Shown: in pieces, positions 1-9,839 of the stretch
Layout of the letters: every line of letters starts with the position of its first letter
Numbering within the stretch: position 1 is the stretch's first letter
Origin: an uncultured Anderseniella sp.
Lineage (GTDB): Bacteria; Pseudomonadota; Alphaproteobacteria; Rhizobiales; Aestuariivirgaceae
Assembly (NCBI GenBank): GCA_947488295.1
Contig: CANKYU010000004.1
Location: 124,001 to 188,000 of the forward strand
Length of the DNA: 64,000 bases
Reading direction: 5' to 3'
Translations under genes and position numbers: made by a program
The notes under the pieces: generated by a model
What the model was told of the DNA's origin: nothing
What the model saw: only the letters and a program-made list of their open reading frames with translations
The model's database searches: none

Positions 1-1191
1 TTCGGACGCCATCTGCTCTTCGGTGCAGAACACGTGGGCGTCGTCCTGGGTAAAACCGCGCACCCGCATCAGGCCATGCAGCGCGCCTGACGGCTCGTAG
101 CGGTGCACATTGCCAAATTCAGCATACTTTACCGGGAGGTCCCGATAAGACTTCAGACCATGCTTGAAGATCTGCACGTGTCCCGGGCAGTTCATCGGCT
201 TGATCGCGAACACACGGTCATCTTCCGTCTGGGTGACAAACATGTTTTCCCGGTACCAGTCCCAGTGGCCCGAGGTTTCCCACAGGGCCTTGTCCAGGAT
301 TTCCGGCGCATTGACCTCTTCATAGCCTTGCGCATCGAGCCTGCGGCGCATGTAATTCACCAGATTCTGGAACATGCGCCAGCCCTTGGCGTGCCAGAAC
401 ACGACGCCGGGGCCTTCTTCCTGGAAATGAAACAGGTCCATTTCGCGGCCCAGCTTGCGGTGGTCGCGTTTTTCGGCCTCCTCCAGCATCATCAGGTAGT
501 TGTCGAGCTCCGCCTGCGTTGCCCACGCCGTGCCGTAAATGCGCGTCAGCATTTCGTTGTCACTGTCGCCGCGCCAATAGGCACCGGCCACCTTCATCAG
601 CTTGAAGGCGGAACCGATCTGGCCTGTGGACGCCATGTGCGGCCCACGGCACAGGTCGAACCAATCACCCTGGTAGTAAATTTTCAGTTCTTGCTCGTCA
701 GGGATCGCATCGACCAGCTCGACCTTGTAGGCCTCGCCCTTGTCTCCGAACACCTGCTTGACCTTGTCGCGCGGCCAGACCTCCTTGGTGAAAGGCTTGT
801 TGCGCTGGATGATCTCGCGCATTTTCTTCTCGATCACCGGCAGGTCTTCCGTGGTGAACGGCTGATTGCGCTTGAAATCATAGAAGAAGCCGTTTTCGAT
901 CACCGGCCCGATGGTGACCTGGGTACCCGGCCACAATTCCTGTACCGCTTCAGCCATCACGTGAGCCGCATCATGCCGGATCAGTTCCAGCGCATCGGCA
1001 TCTTCACGCGTGATGATCCTGAACTCGGCATCGGCGTCAATCGGATCGGACAGGTCCGCGAGTGCGCCGTCCAGCATGATCGCAACGGCCTTTTTCTGCA
1101 GCGACTTGGCAATCGAGCCGGCAACATCGCGTCCGCTCGTGCCCGCCTCGAACTGGCGCACGGATCCATCGGGAAATGTAAGGGAAATCAT
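1..1191 (-). CDS. thrS: threonyl-tRNA synthetase (N-terminal 397 residues, cut by window edge)
   Basis: Charges tRNA-Thr in the cytoplasm. Reading leftward from the ATG at 1191 the frame stays open to base 1, giving 397 residues of a protein that is normally about 640. Visible in order: a TGS domain (about 1-60), the editing/SAD domain with HDAAH at 73-77 and DLCRGPH ending near 185, then the class II core with KPMNCPGH near 331-338, whose Cys is the usual zinc ligand. The start is supported by AGAGG eight bases upstream. A GTG three codons upstream is possible but would overlap that ribosome site. The anticodon-binding domain lies outside the window. Confidence 0.97.
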   Translation of the reverse strand, partial: MISLTFPDGSVRQFEAGTSGRDVAGSIAKSLQKKAVAIMLDGALADLSDPIDADAEFRIITREDADALELIRHDAAHVMAEAVQELWPGTQVTIGPVIENGFFYDFKRNQPFTTEDLPVIEKKMREIIQRNKPFTKEVWPRDKVKQVFGDKGEAYKVELVDAIPDEQELKIYYQGDWFDLCRGPHMASTGQIGSAFKLMKVAGAYWRGDSDNEMLTRIYGTAWATQAELDNYLMMLEEAEKRDHRKLGREMDLFHFQEEGPGVVFWHAKGWRMFQNLVNYMRRRLDAQGYEEVNAPEILDKALWETSGHWDWYRENMFVTQTEDDRVFAIKPMNCPGHVQIFKHGLKSYRDLPVKYAEFGNVHRYEPSGALHGLMRVRGFTQDDAHVFCTEEQMASE

Positions 1192-1284
1192 TTTCGTCAC
1201 CTCTTGCTCACTCTCTGCATACAAGCGCAGGTAAGCTGACTAATTGTGGTTTGGTTGCGCCTGACTGCAGCCGCAATGGCCGAC

Positions 1285-1608
1285 TTATTGCCCGTTATCG
1301 GGCCGCTTCGTCAAGCGGGCATAGCGCCAGAACTTCAAACCGGCCCGTGCAATCTCATCCGGTACCGGGTCATGACCGCTGGTCCCCCATGGGTTGCAGC
1401 GCGCAATCCTGAAAAGACCCATCCAGAATCCGGCCCACGCCCCGTGGACCGAGATGGCCTCCATGGTGTAGTTGGAACATGTAGGCAGGTGCCGGCAGGT
1501 GCGGCCGAAAAAGTACGACAGGGTCAGTTGATAGCCGCGAATAAGGACGAGCATCGCTGTTGCCGCGAGGCCTTGTCGTGGCTTTACCGGAAACGGTCGG
1601 TCTTTCAA
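1285..1608 (-). CDS. yidD: membrane protein insertion efficiency factor YidD
   Basis: YidD is a small membrane-associated protein that assists YidC-dependent insertion of inner-membrane proteins. The 107-residue product shows the family core: a short hydrophobic stretch (LVLIRGYQLTL), then CRHLPTCSNYTMEAI and later FRIARCNPWG followed by HDPVP, with the conserved cysteines present. The chosen start is TTG at 1608 because CGGAG lies seven bases upstream; ATG at 1554 would give 89 residues and still include the core. It follows thrS on the opposite side of a short gap, both on the minus strand. Confidence 0.9.
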   Translation of the reverse strand: MKDRPFPVKPRQGLAATAMLVLIRGYQLTLSYFFGRTCRHLPTCSNYTMEAISVHGAWAGFWMGLFRIARCNPWGTSGHDPVPDEIARAGLKFWRYARLTKRPDNGQ

Positions 1609-1673
1609 TCTATTGCTCCGTGCTCAAACGCTAATCTGGTGCCAATCTACACCAGCTCATATGGGGATCCACC

Positions 1674-3218
1674 ATGTCTGAAAACAAACCCAATATTGTC
1701 CTCATCATGGTTGATCAGTTGTCTGCCCTGTTTCTGTCGTCCTACGGGCACCCGGTCGTCAGGACACCCAACATAGACCGGCTGGCGAAAGACGGCGTGG
1801 TGTTCGAGAATTTCTATTCGCCAAGCCCACTGTGCGCACCGGCACGCGCTGCCATGATGTCGGGGCAGCTGCCGTCTCGCAACCGGGTCTATGACAACGC
1901 TGCCGAATTTGCGTCCCAGATACCGAGCTTTGCCCACTATCTGCGGCTGGAAGGTTACCGCACCTGCCTGTCCGGCAAGATGCACTTTGTCGGCCCCGAT
2001 CAGCTGCACGGGTTTGAAGAGCGCCTGACCACGGACATCTACCCGGCGGATTTCGGCTGGACGCCCGACTGGCGTAAACCCCAGGAGCGCGTCGACTGGT
2101 GGTATCACAACCTGCTGTCGGTCAAGCAGGCGGGCATCGCGGAGCAGACCAACCAGCTTGAATACGACGATGAGGTGGGGTTTCAGGCCTGCCGGCGCAT
2201 CTACGATTATGCCCGCAACCCGGAACAGCGCCCGTTCTGCCTGGTCGCATCATTCACCCATCCGCATGACCCCTACGCCGCCCGGGCAAAATACTGGAAC
2301 CTGTATTCGGACGATGACATTGACGCTCCGGTGACGCCTGCATTTGCCTATGACGACATGGACCCGCACAGCCAGCGGCTGTGGAAGGTTTCCGCCATGG
2401 ATGACTACGACATTTCCGACCAGGACATCCGTAATGCCAGACGGGCCTACTATGCCAACATTTCCTATCTCGACGATCATGTCGGCAAAATACTGGACAC
2501 GCTTGAGGACTGCGGACTGAGTGACGACACCATCATCATGTTCACCTCCGACCACGGTGACATGCTGGGCGAACGCGGCCTGTGGTACAAGATGAGCTTC
2601 ATGGAACATTCCGCCCGGGTGCCGTTCATCGTTTACGCGCCAGGCAGGTATGACGCCCGCCGGGTCAGCCAACCAACCTCACTGCTGGATATCGTTCCGA
2701 CCCTGAGCGATATTGCCGGGCGTCAAGACCATGCGGCCACACTGGACGGGCACTCGCTTCTTCCCCTGCTTAAAGGCGGCGCGGAAAACCCCGAGCATGC
2801 CATCTATGCCGAACTGACCGCTGAAGGTTGTCTCGCGCCGCTGTTCATGATCCGGCAGGGAGACTGGAAATACACCGCATCGCGGCCCGATCCGGACCAG
2901 TTGTTCGACCTTGCCGCAGATCCGCACGAGATGACCAATCTGGCAAACCTTCCTGAATATGCAGACGTCGTCCGGAAATTCAGGTCGATGGCGGCAGCGC
3001 GCTGGGACCCGTCAAAACTGGAAGCAGAGATCAAGGAAAGTCAGTTGGTGCGGCTTGCCGTATGGCAGGCCCTGCGCCAGGGCAACTGGTACCCATGGGA
3101 CTACCAGCCATTACGTGATGCATCGGAACAATACATGCGCAATCACAAGGATCTGAACGTGCTGGAAAAAACCTCGCGGTTCCCGCCGCCGCCGCAACCT
3201 CAGAAAAATTCAGGCTGA
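1674..3218 (+). CDS. betC: choline-sulfatase
   Basis: Hydrolyses choline-O-sulfate to choline and sulfate, feeding choline to glycine betaine synthesis or catabolism. The 514 residues match the usual BetC length. Asp14 (VDQ) is a metal ligand. Cys54 in CAPAR is the sulfatase C-x-P-x-R site where Cys becomes formylglycine, and SDHGDMLGERG provides further metal ligands. The C-terminal stretch with LRQGNWYPWDYQP and YMRNHKDLN is typical of choline sulfatases rather than arylsulfatases. No betI, betA or betB is adjacent. It overlaps the convergent IscU-like gene by 9 bp at its 3' end. Confidence 0.92.
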   Translation: MSENKPNIVLIMVDQLSALFLSSYGHPVVRTPNIDRLAKDGVVFENFYSPSPLCAPARAAMMSGQLPSRNRVYDNAAEFASQIPSFAHYLRLEGYRTCLSGKMHFVGPDQLHGFEERLTTDIYPADFGWTPDWRKPQERVDWWYHNLLSVKQAGIAEQTNQLEYDDEVGFQACRRIYDYARNPEQRPFCLVASFTHPHDPYAARAKYWNLYSDDDIDAPVTPAFAYDDMDPHSQRLWKVSAMDDYDISDQDIRNARRAYYANISYLDDHVGKILDTLEDCGLSDDTIIMFTSDHGDMLGERGLWYKMSFMEHSARVPFIVYAPGRYDARRVSQPTSLLDIVPTLSDIAGRQDHAATLDGHSLLPLLKGGAENPEHAIYAELTAEGCLAPLFMIRQGDWKYTASRPDPDQLFDLAADPHEMTNLANLPEYADVVRKFRSMAAARWDPSKLEAEIKESQLVRLAVWQALRQGNWYPWDYQPLRDASEQYMRNHKDLNVLEKTSRFPPPPQPQKNSG

Positions 3219-3665
3219 TTGAGCCGTGTCTTCGCCGCGATTGCCTTCCGCCATGTCAATCGCATCGCACACGGCATCGAAGGTCAAAAGCGTTGATGCA
3301 TGGCGTGCCTTGAAATCACGCACCGGTGACAGCGCTTCAAGATCAGCCCATTTGCCTTCCGGCGCCGGGCCATTGTTCTTCAGCATGCCGTACATCTGAT
3401 CGCGAACCGCGCGCAGCTCGTCCGGAGTGGAACCGACAACATGATGCGCCATGATGGACGAAGATGCCTGCCCAAGCGCACATGCTTTGACATCATGGGC
3501 AAAATCAGACACCGCGCCATTATCCAGAACGAGATCAACAGTCACTTTGGAGCCGCATAATTTCGAATGCGCGACAGCGGTGCCCTGCGGCGCAGTCAGT
3601 CTGCCCAGCCGGGGAATATCAGCGGCAAATCCCAGTATCTGTTTATTGTAGACGTCGTTTATCAT
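3210..3665 (-). CDS. iron-sulfur cluster assembly scaffold protein, IscU/NifU-N like
   Basis: A 151-residue protein of the IscU/SufU/NifU N-terminal fold, which holds nascent Fe-S clusters. Three cysteines sit in the family positions: in SKLCGSK, in KACALGQ and near the C-terminus in DAVCDAID. I start it at the ATG at 3665 (MINDVYNKQ); an in-frame TTG four codons upstream lacks a better ribosome site. It lies convergent to betC and divergent from folE. The exact role (general Fe-S assembly or a divergent paralogue) cannot be told from sequence. Confidence 0.85.
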   Translation of the reverse strand: MINDVYNKQILGFAADIPRLGRLTAPQGTAVAHSKLCGSKVTVDLVLDNGAVSDFAHDVKACALGQASSSIMAHHVVGSTPDELRAVRDQMYGMLKNNGPAPEGKWADLEALSPVRDFKARHASTLLTFDAVCDAIDMAEGNRGEDTAQSA

Positions 3666-3929
3666 GGCAGCGCTCAATATGGGTCGAACTTGCTTGTATT
3701 ACCAGCCTCTTTCGACCATATCCTGTTCGCGAGTAATGATCAGGGTCGTGACCGTAAGTGAACCAATCGCCGCAATCTCTTTTTTGGATTCTGGCATAGC
3801 TTATGCTAAGACCGAAGCCGGAATCCAGATTTTGGGAAATTTGCTGAAAATTAAGTGAACCCGAACCCACACACCAGCGTTAAATCAATGAATTTAGCCC
3901 TGAAATTTCAAGACTCTATCGAGGCCCGA

Positions 3930-4571
3930 ATGGACGCTGTCGTTAAACGTATAGGTACTGCAAAGCCCGATATCGGGTCTGGCCCGGCAATTGAAAAGCC
4001 CTCCGAGGAAGAAGCGCTGGCAGCAGTGCGCACACTGATTTCATGGGCCGGAGATGATCCGGACCGTGAAGGTCTGCTGGACACACCCAAGCGGGTTCTC
4101 AAGGCATATGCGGAATTGTTCTCCGGTTATCAGGCGGACGGACGCGATGCATTGCAGCGCACGTTTGAAGATGTTGGCGGTTATGATGACATCATTCTGG
4201 TCCGGAATATCGAGTTTTTCTCACATTGCGAGCACCATATGGTGCCGTTCCAGGGTCATGCTCATATCGCTTACCTGCCGACCAACGGCGTCGTCGGACT
4301 GTCGAAGCTGGCTCGGGTTGTTGAAGTGTTTTCGCGTCGTCTGCAGACACAGGAAAATCTCACCGCACAGATCGTTCATGCCATAGACACCCAGCTCGAC
4401 GCACGCGGCGTGGCGGTGATGGTGGAAGCTGTTCACAATTGCATGACAATGCGCGGTGTGCAGAAGCGGGACGCGTCGACGCTGACCACTCGGTTTACCG
4501 GCGATTTCAAGTCAGAGCCGGCTTTGCAGGCTCGCTTCATGGAAATGGTGCGGTATCGCCAGCCCGACTGA
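3930..4571 (+). CDS. folE: GTP cyclohydrolase I
   Basis: Converts GTP to dihydroneopterin triphosphate, the first step of folate synthesis. With the start at 3930 it is 213 residues. The zinc site is seen in [11 protein letters not shown] and HNCMTMRGV, and [17 protein letters not shown] is the conserved family core. I prefer ATG 3930 because GAGG lies five to six bases upstream; ATG 3888 and GTG 3855 are in frame but have no clear ribosome site. hisI follows 30 bp downstream on the same strand, so the two are probably co-transcribed. Confidence 0.95.
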   Translation: MDAVVKRIGTAKPDIGSGPAIEKPSEEEALAAVRTLISWAGDDPDREGLLDTPKRVLKAYAELFSGYQADGRDALQRTFEDVGGYDDIILVRNIEFFSHCEHHMVPFQGHAHIAYLPTNGVVGLSKLARVVEVFSRRLQTQENLTAQIVHAIDTQLDARGVAVMVEAVHNCMTMRGVQKRDASTLTTRFTGDFKSEPALQARFMEMVRYRQPD

Positions 4572-4601
4572 TACCGTCTTAAAACTGCAGGGAAAGTCCA
4601 C

Positions 4602-5045
4602 TTGACCGATACGAAATTTCCCCTTCCCTCCAGCATTGACGATGTTGAAGAGGGCAGCGAGTTTGCGCCACGTTTTGATGATGCGGGCCTGATCCCGGCG
4701 ATGGCAACCGATGCTGAGACCAACGCACCCTTGATGTTCGCTTTCATGAACCGGGAAAGCCTGGCGCTTAGCCTGGAAACAGGGCTGGCGCATTACTATT
4801 CGCGTTCACGCAGATCGCTGTGGAAAAAAGGCGAAACGTCCGGACAACTTCAGCATATAGAGCGCATTCGAACCGATTGTGACCAGGATGTCCTGGTGCT
4901 GGAGGTCCGCGTCGCAGGTGATGGCGCGGCATGCCACACCGGGCGTGCCAGCTGTTTCTACCGGCAGGTAAATGCAGATGGAAGCCTGACGACAATCGAC
5001 AATGTCAGAAAAATTGATCCGGAAGCAACATACGGCAAGAAGTAG
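4602..5045 (+). CDS. hisI: phosphoribosyl-AMP cyclohydrolase
   Basis: Opens the purine ring of phosphoribosyl-AMP in histidine biosynthesis. It is 147 residues, with the family motifs [29 protein letters not shown] and the metal-binding stretch [10 protein letters not shown]...CHTGRASCF. There is no usable ATG before the conserved core, so I use TTG at 4602, preceded by AGGGA at good spacing. It is the monofunctional HisI, without a fused HisE domain, as usual in alphaproteobacteria. Its 3' end faces the CBS-domain gene with an 11-bp gap. Confidence 0.95.
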   Translation: MTDTKFPLPSSIDDVEEGSEFAPRFDDAGLIPAMATDAETNAPLMFAFMNRESLALSLETGLAHYYSRSRRSLWKKGETSGQLQHIERIRTDCDQDVLVLEVRVAGDGAACHTGRASCFYRQVNADGSLTTIDNVRKIDPEATYGKK

Positions 5046-5056
5046 CCCGGCAGGGT

Positions 5057-5581
5057 TTAAGCCGAGTTGCGAACCTCTTCATATTCGGCAGGCGGCGGCG
5101 CGTCTGCCGGGGCATCGGGCTGAGCCTGTTTCGATGGCGCGGATTTGGGGGCCGCTTTCTTTGCCTTGGCAGGCTTTTCTTCACCCTCTTCAGTCAAGGC
5201 ATGCAACAACAGGTCATGCAGGTCAGCCAGCGTAATCATTCCCCTGATCTCGCCGTCCTGGGTAACCAGTACAAACTCCGATGAAGTATTGTTCAACAAC
5301 TCCATGACCTGGATGATCTGCGTCGTCGTTTCGCAGGCCGGAACCAGGTCGCGAACCAGGTCGCTGGCGACCATCTGCATCACCGAAGATCCGAGTCTGC
5401 CGGATGCATTGATGATATCTTTCTGCGACAGCGTGCCCTTGACTTCACCATATTCGCTGAGAATGACCGTGCCTGGCGCCTGGCAGGACAGCAGGTATTC
5501 ACACACATCCACTATCTTGGTGGATTGCACAATCGCCGGAACACCGCGCCCATATTGTTCGATAATGTCCGCGGCATTCAT
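5057..5581 (-). CDS. CBS domain-pair protein with Ala/Lys/Pro-rich tail
   Basis: A 174-residue cytoplasmic protein with two CBS motifs (about residues 7-60 and 75-128), for example GTVILSEYGEVKGTLSQKDII and FVLVTQDGEIRGMITLADL. CBS pairs bind adenosyl ligands and act as energy or nucleotide sensors. The last 45 residues are low-complexity (KPAKAKKAAPKSAP and proline runs), probably disordered. No catalytic domain is attached, so the partner is unknown. It is monocistronic and convergent to hisI. Confidence 0.85.
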   Translation of the reverse strand: MNAADIIEQYGRGVPAIVQSTKIVDVCEYLLSCQAPGTVILSEYGEVKGTLSQKDIINASGRLGSSVMQMVASDLVRDLVPACETTTQIIQVMELLNNTSSEFVLVTQDGEIRGMITLADLHDLLLHALTEEGEEKPAKAKKAAPKSAPSKQAQPDAPADAPPPAEYEEVRNSA

Positions 5582-5786
5582 TTCAGGTGCTTACCTTTTT
5601 TGGCAAAAATGGAGCTGAAACGCTCGATGCGGGATTATTGGCACAAAACCCTTAATCAGATGTTTCCCAAACGGCTTGTATCTATTTCAATGGCAATTGA
5701 GAGCAAAACAATCGGAAAAAATAAATCTTATCGATCTCAATGAGATAGCTCGTCATGCGTATTCAGGGCCGCCCTTGCCTTGCAGT

Positions 5787-6572
5787 TCAGCTCCGTCTTG
5801 CCGGATCGAGCCACCCGAACACCAGCAATCCGGTCAAAAATCCGCCCAGATGGGCCTCCCATGCAATGCGGGCGCCTCCCATCAGGCCGGATGACGCGGA
5901 CAACATGTCGACACCAAACCAGATCGCCATGAAGATCACAGCCGATCTGTTGGTGAAGAGCCGCGGCAGAGACTCCGGTGGCACCAGGCTGATGTCCTTG
6001 CGCAAGCTGGTCATCAGTGTTCCGCCATGGGCAAAAATCAATCGCACGGCGACGGCCATCTGACCCGCAATTGCGCCTGATGCGCCGACCAGTATGGCCC
6101 CCGTTCCCCAGTTCATAACCATGGAGAATGCGGCGGCAACGCCCGCGGCGAGCATCGACAGGCCAATGAACCTGGCCGCGCCCAGCCGTCTTGCCGCAAC
6201 CGACCCGAAAGCCAGCATCCAGACCATATTGATGACAAGATGGGTCCAGCTGCCGTGCAACAGCGCGTAAGAGAAGAAGGATGTTATCCGCGCAATCTCG
6301 CCGCCGGGCAGCAACTGACCGCCCAATTCCGACAGTGTCTGAAAACGAGCCGGCAGAAACGCCAGTGTCAGAACGATACGATTATGCGTATCGCTGTCAA
6401 CAAGCTGCAAACCGGCGTGAATGACCAGTATTGTGCCGGCTAACAGCAACACCACGCCTGGCGCGTTGATGGCGGGAGGCGGTGTGCGGCGAACATTTAG
6501 AGCTTCAAACTCCTCACGCGTCAGTCTGTCTTCTTCAAACCGCCGATTTTCGGGGAATTTCTCGTCATTCAT
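5787..6572 (-). CDS. rhomboid family intramembrane serine protease
   Basis: A polytopic inner-membrane protein of 261 residues (start ATG 6572; a GTG 11 codons upstream is less likely). The catalytic serine is in GASGAIAG at about residue 165 and the catalytic histidine in AWEAHLGGF at about 241. The HLVINM motif in an earlier transmembrane segment supplies the oxyanion-side Asn. About six hydrophobic segments follow a charged N-terminal tail of about 35 residues. It would cleave transmembrane substrates, which are unknown here. About 205 bp without a gene separates it from the CBS gene. Confidence 0.9.
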   Translation of the reverse strand: MNDEKFPENRRFEEDRLTREEFEALNVRRTPPPAINAPGVVLLLAGTILVIHAGLQLVDSDTHNRIVLTLAFLPARFQTLSELGGQLLPGGEIARITSFFSYALLHGSWTHLVINMVWMLAFGSVAARRLGAARFIGLSMLAAGVAAAFSMVMNWGTGAILVGASGAIAGQMAVAVRLIFAHGGTLMTSLRKDISLVPPESLPRLFTNRSAVIFMAIWFGVDMLSASSGLMGGARIAWEAHLGGFLTGLLVFGWLDPARRS

Positions 6573-6679
6573 GGATTTGCCTGTGTGTTTCCTACTGTCT
6601 GGCACGGTGCCTGCAAAGACGGGGTAACAGCGTTCAGCTTTGAAACAACGACGAGATACCAGTCAGGCAGGTGACATAT

Positions 6680-7324
6680 ATGTCAGGCACGACCCCAATT
6701 TTCAACAATGTCACCGATAACACGGTTATGCACCCCACCAGCCGCAATTTGCTGCGAACCTGGGAACGTATCAGGGGCGAAGAAGCCGCACCATTGCGAA
6801 CCGACATCACCATGCGCGATCTGATCTCCATTGTGCCGTGGACATGCGTTCTGGCACGCGATCCGCACAAAATGTCCTACATGTTCCGGCTGGCCGGCTC
6901 AGGTGTGTGCGATACGATGGGCCGGCAGCTGACCGGCACCACGGCGTTTGACGACTGGTCAAACTTTGACCGTGAAACCATCGTCCGCGGCCTGGACACC
7001 GTCGTCGGTATGAAACAACCATGCGTTGGCCGGTTCATGGCCCACTCCTTCGGCGGCCGCGAGGTTGGTTTCGAGCTGGTTGCGGTACCGGTTATTTCAG
7101 CAAATGGCCGGAATGTTCACGCCCTTACCACCATAGCGCCGTTTCGCGATGCGCGCGGCCCAGCACCCGATCCGCTGGTTAAATTCCGGGTGCGGAAAAT
7201 TCGCATTCTGTGGAGCGATCAGCTTCCCGGTAAACCGGTCTGTGAACCTGCATCCAGCAGTGATGAGGTTCGCCGCATCAATACCAGCTTTCTGCGCGTC
7301 ATCGAAGGCGGCAAGGCCAATTAG
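6680..7324 (+). CDS. PAS-domain protein (PAS_5-like)
   Basis: A 214-residue soluble protein starting at ATG 6680, with AGGTG upstream. The centre (about residues 15-150) resembles the alphaproteobacterial PAS_5-type domain: LLRTWERIRG, PWTCVLARDPHKMSYMFRLAGSGVCD, LTGT, then FGGREVGFELVAVPV. No output domain is attached. Proteins of this kind in rhizobia occur near c-di-GMP proteins, and the next gene on the same strand encodes tandem PilZ domains, but a functional link is inference only. Confidence 0.75.
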   Translation: MSGTTPIFNNVTDNTVMHPTSRNLLRTWERIRGEEAAPLRTDITMRDLISIVPWTCVLARDPHKMSYMFRLAGSGVCDTMGRQLTGTTAFDDWSNFDRETIVRGLDTVVGMKQPCVGRFMAHSFGGREVGFELVAVPVISANGRNVHALTTIAPFRDARGPAPDPLVKFRVRKIRILWSDQLPGKPVCEPASSSDEVRRINTSFLRVIEGGKAN

Positions 7325-7522
7325 GCCACACCGCCCCGGCTGCGCGCTATCTTGCACACCCTTTGCAGGTGCTTTTCGTCATTGTTTTATCGGTTCGCAT
7401 ATTTGGTCGGCTGTTAAGGCCGCATTTACGTGAGCACGCTTAAACTGCGGGCCGAAACGAGAGAATTGCCAGCGGTTTTCTCGACAACACCCTTCAATGG
7501 CGCCTTGCAAAGGACTGTCAAC

Positions 7523-8116
7523 GTGAGTGCATTTTCAGTAGAAGCTGATTCAACCACATCAGCAACGTCGTCAGACAGCAGCAAGAGAATTATATTCGGC
7601 CGCTTCATGCTGCCTGATATGAGCGAGTACCCGTGCCAGCTTTCCAGTATTAATGCGGATGGCGTAACTCTTCTATGTGATCACGCTGTTGAGCCCGGCA
7701 CCCCGGTCATTGCCTATCTTGATGACATTGGCCGGGTGGACGGAACCCTGGACAAAGCCGTTGAAGGCGGTTTTTACGTTGCGTTCAATCTCACCGGCAG
7801 GCGCCGCGAACGCATGGAACGCCGCCTGGAGTGGTTCGAAACATCCGATCCGGAAGCGCGTCGTGACGACCGTTTTGTTCCCAAGGACTCAGCTTCTCAG
7901 ATCACGCTGAATGATGGTCGCGAATACCCGTGTGAAGTGATCGATATCTCTGTTTCAGGTGCATCAATCAAAACCAGCGTGCTGCCGAGCGTGGGAACTT
8001 ACCTTTCGCTGGGCAGAATGCGCGGCCGCGTGGTTCGTTTTACCTCAGACGGCATCGCCATTGAATTCATGCGCCAGATTGAGCCGGCGAAACTGGCCGA
8101 TCACGCGGTGCTTTAG
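7523..8116 (+). CDS. tandem PilZ-domain protein
   Basis: A 197-residue protein with two PilZ-like beta-barrels (about residues 25-100 and 115-195). The first contains GRFMLPDMSEYPCQLSSIN and GRRRERMERRLEWF; the second RRDDRF, GREYPCEVIDISVSGASI and VRFTSDGIAIEF. PilZ domains bind c-di-GMP through RxxxR and D/NxSxxG motifs; here DISVSGA is clear and the arginine motif is degenerate, so ligand binding is uncertain. I start at GTG 7523 because AAAGGA lies eight bases upstream; GTG 7430 adds 31 residues. A strong terminator follows at 8142. Confidence 0.8.
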   Translation: MSAFSVEADSTTSATSSDSSKRIIFGRFMLPDMSEYPCQLSSINADGVTLLCDHAVEPGTPVIAYLDDIGRVDGTLDKAVEGGFYVAFNLTGRRRERMERRLEWFETSDPEARRDDRFVPKDSASQITLNDGREYPCEVIDISVSGASIKTSVLPSVGTYLSLGRMRGRVVRFTSDGIAIEFMRQIEPAKLADHAVL

Positions 8117-8141
8117 ACACCAGCCATTTCCGGTTTCCTGC

Positions 8142-8186
8142 AAAACCCGTTGAAGCGCTCCGCTTCAGCGGGTTTTCTCATTTTCC
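8142..8186 (+). terminator. rho-independent terminator after the PilZ gene
   Basis: A stem of about 15 bp, AAAACCCG(T)TGAAGCG with CGCTTCAGCGGGTTTT around a CTC loop, followed by a T-rich run (TTTTCTCATTTTC). It lies 26 bp after the PilZ stop codon. Confidence 0.85.
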
Positions 8187-8367
8187 CCACAAGTGCCCGA
8201 CTGCCGGTATTTGCGGCGCAACCCCTGTTCTGCACGTCCGTTAGCAACTGCTTCATGATTAACGAATTTCGCGCCGAACGATTCAAATCTGGCACATCAG
8301 TTTAGCTGAATCTCAAGTCCCGTCCGATAGCTTCCATCCAACAACAAAAAAGATGGGGCGTTAGAAG

Positions 8368-9006
8368 ATGAAAACTTTGAAGGGGTTGGCCATGTGTCTG
8401 GCTGTGATAGCCACAGCACTTCCGGCACATGCCTACAATCAACAAAAGACCGGTAACCTGACCATGTCTGCAGACATCCATGCGCCAGAGTTCGGTGTGA
8501 CCTTGCCGCCGATCGGCTATGTCCAGTTCTGCGCCCGCTACAAGACGGAGTGCCGCAATGTCGGCAGCCAAAACACGCAGGCCGAACTGAGCAACAAGTC
8601 ATGGGCGCAGATGGTGGAGGTCAACAATTTTGTCAATGACAAGATTGCGCCGGCAACCGACATGGACCTTTACGGAACTGTCGAACGCTGGGACTACCCG
8701 TCAATTGCAGGTGACTGTGAAGACTACGTTCTTATGAAAAAACGTTATCTGGAGGGCCTCGGTTTCGCACCTGAAGCTCTGCTGATCACCGTGGTGTTCG
8801 ATGAAAACGGTGATGGACACGCGGTTTTGATGGTTCGCACCGATGGTGGCGATTTTGTTCTCGACAACCGCCGCCGCACGGTCCTGCGCTGGTCCGAGAC
8901 CGGATACGAATATCTCAAGCGTCAGTCCCAGACCAACCCCCGTATCTGGGTGTCAATGAGCACCCGGTACGCCAAAGACAGAAACACCATCGCAGGAGCA
9001 AACTGA
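8368..9006 (+). CDS. transglutaminase-like cysteine peptidase (BTLCP family), exported
   Basis: A 212-residue protein with a signal peptide (about residues 1-22, ending ALPAHA). The BTLCP catalytic triad is visible: Cys117 in AGDCEDYV, His151 in DGHAVLM and Asp166 in FVLDN. The family is related to LapG, the periplasmic protease controlled by c-di-GMP in other bacteria, but there is no LapD or large adhesin next to this gene, so the substrate is unknown. It is a single gene with its own strong terminator 120 bp downstream. Confidence 0.88.
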   Translation: MKTLKGLAMCLAVIATALPAHAYNQQKTGNLTMSADIHAPEFGVTLPPIGYVQFCARYKTECRNVGSQNTQAELSNKSWAQMVEVNNFVNDKIAPATDMDLYGTVERWDYPSIAGDCEDYVLMKKRYLEGLGFAPEALLITVVFDENGDGHAVLMVRTDGGDFVLDNRRRTVLRWSETGYEYLKRQSQTNPRIWVSMSTRYAKDRNTIAGAN

Positions 9007-9127
9007 TCCAACAGCAAGAAGTGTTGGAAAACCAGGGTCAGCCCGCAAGGCGTACGACCTGATTGACATGAACACACGGAACGGCCCGGTCGGCATCCCC
9101 TCCCCATCCCCCACCAACCGGGTCCCA

Positions 9128-9170
9128 GGGGCCAGCATCATTCCCACCTGATGCTGGCCCCGCTTTTTTT
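9128..9170 (+). terminator. rho-independent terminator after the BTLCP gene
   Basis: A perfect 13-bp stem, GGGGCCAGCATCA with TGATGCTGGCCCC around an 8-base loop, followed by GC and seven Ts. It ends the transcript of the upstream plus-strand peptidase gene. Confidence 0.95.
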
Positions 9171-9225
9171 GCAGGGTCATACCAGGGAAAGCGTTCATCG
9201 ACGCAAATTGCAGGGATCGCAGGTG

Positions 9226-9765
9226 TCAGCCTTCCACCAGCTTCAGGCCATTGTCGCCGGCATAGCGATGGACCTTGTCCACATAGGTCCGGGCACCTGC
9301 GCGAAGAGCGGCTTCGGCCTTGGCATCCAGTGATTTTACCACACGTCCCGGTGCGCCCAGCACCATGGAGTTGTCCGCAATGGTCTTGCCTTCACCAATC
9401 AGGGCATGAGCGCCGACTATACAGTTGCGACCGATAACGGCGCCGTTCATGACGGTCGCTCCCATGCCGATCAGTGAATTGTCGCCAACCGTACATCCAT
9501 GCAGAATGGCAAGATGGCCAACGGTGACCCCTTGTCCAACGGTCAGCGGAAATCCGGGATCAGTATGCAGGACGCAATTGTCCTGAACATTGCTTTCCTC
9601 ACCTATGCTGATCAGTTCGTTATCACCGCGCAAAACAGCGCCAAACCAGACGCTTGAGAGTCTCTCAAGACGCACCTTGCCAATCAGAACGGCCGTCGGC
9701 GCCACATAAAATGGATCAGATGATGGAAGTTGCGGCCGATGGCCTTCAAACTCGAAAATATTCAT
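9226..9765 (-). CDS. gamma-type carbonic anhydrase-like hexapeptide-repeat protein
   Basis: A 179-residue left-handed beta-helix protein with hexapeptide repeats through about residues 20-150 ([36 protein letters not shown]). The zinc-type histidines of the gamma-CA group are present in HTDPGFP, VGHLA and LHGCTVG. It belongs to the YrdA/PaaY group; hydration of CO2 is plausible but not proven for most members. It is transcribed towards the BTLCP terminator as a single gene. Confidence 0.88.
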   Translation of the reverse strand: MNIFEFEGHRPQLPSSDPFYVAPTAVLIGKVRLERLSSVWFGAVLRGDNELISIGEESNVQDNCVLHTDPGFPLTVGQGVTVGHLAILHGCTVGDNSLIGMGATVMNGAVIGRNCIVGAHALIGEGKTIADNSMVLGAPGRVVKSLDAKAEAALRAGARTYVDKVHRYAGDNGLKLVEG

Positions 9766-9839
9766 GGAAGCTGTGTGTTCGCCCTTTGCCTGACCGGAGC
9801 AAGGTATGGTTATGCCGGTTCAGTTGATCTTACCCCGCC

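Noticed and set aside
103..1239. 378-codon plus-strand open frame at the left end
   Set aside because: It is antisense to thrS, whose motifs are unmistakable on the minus strand.
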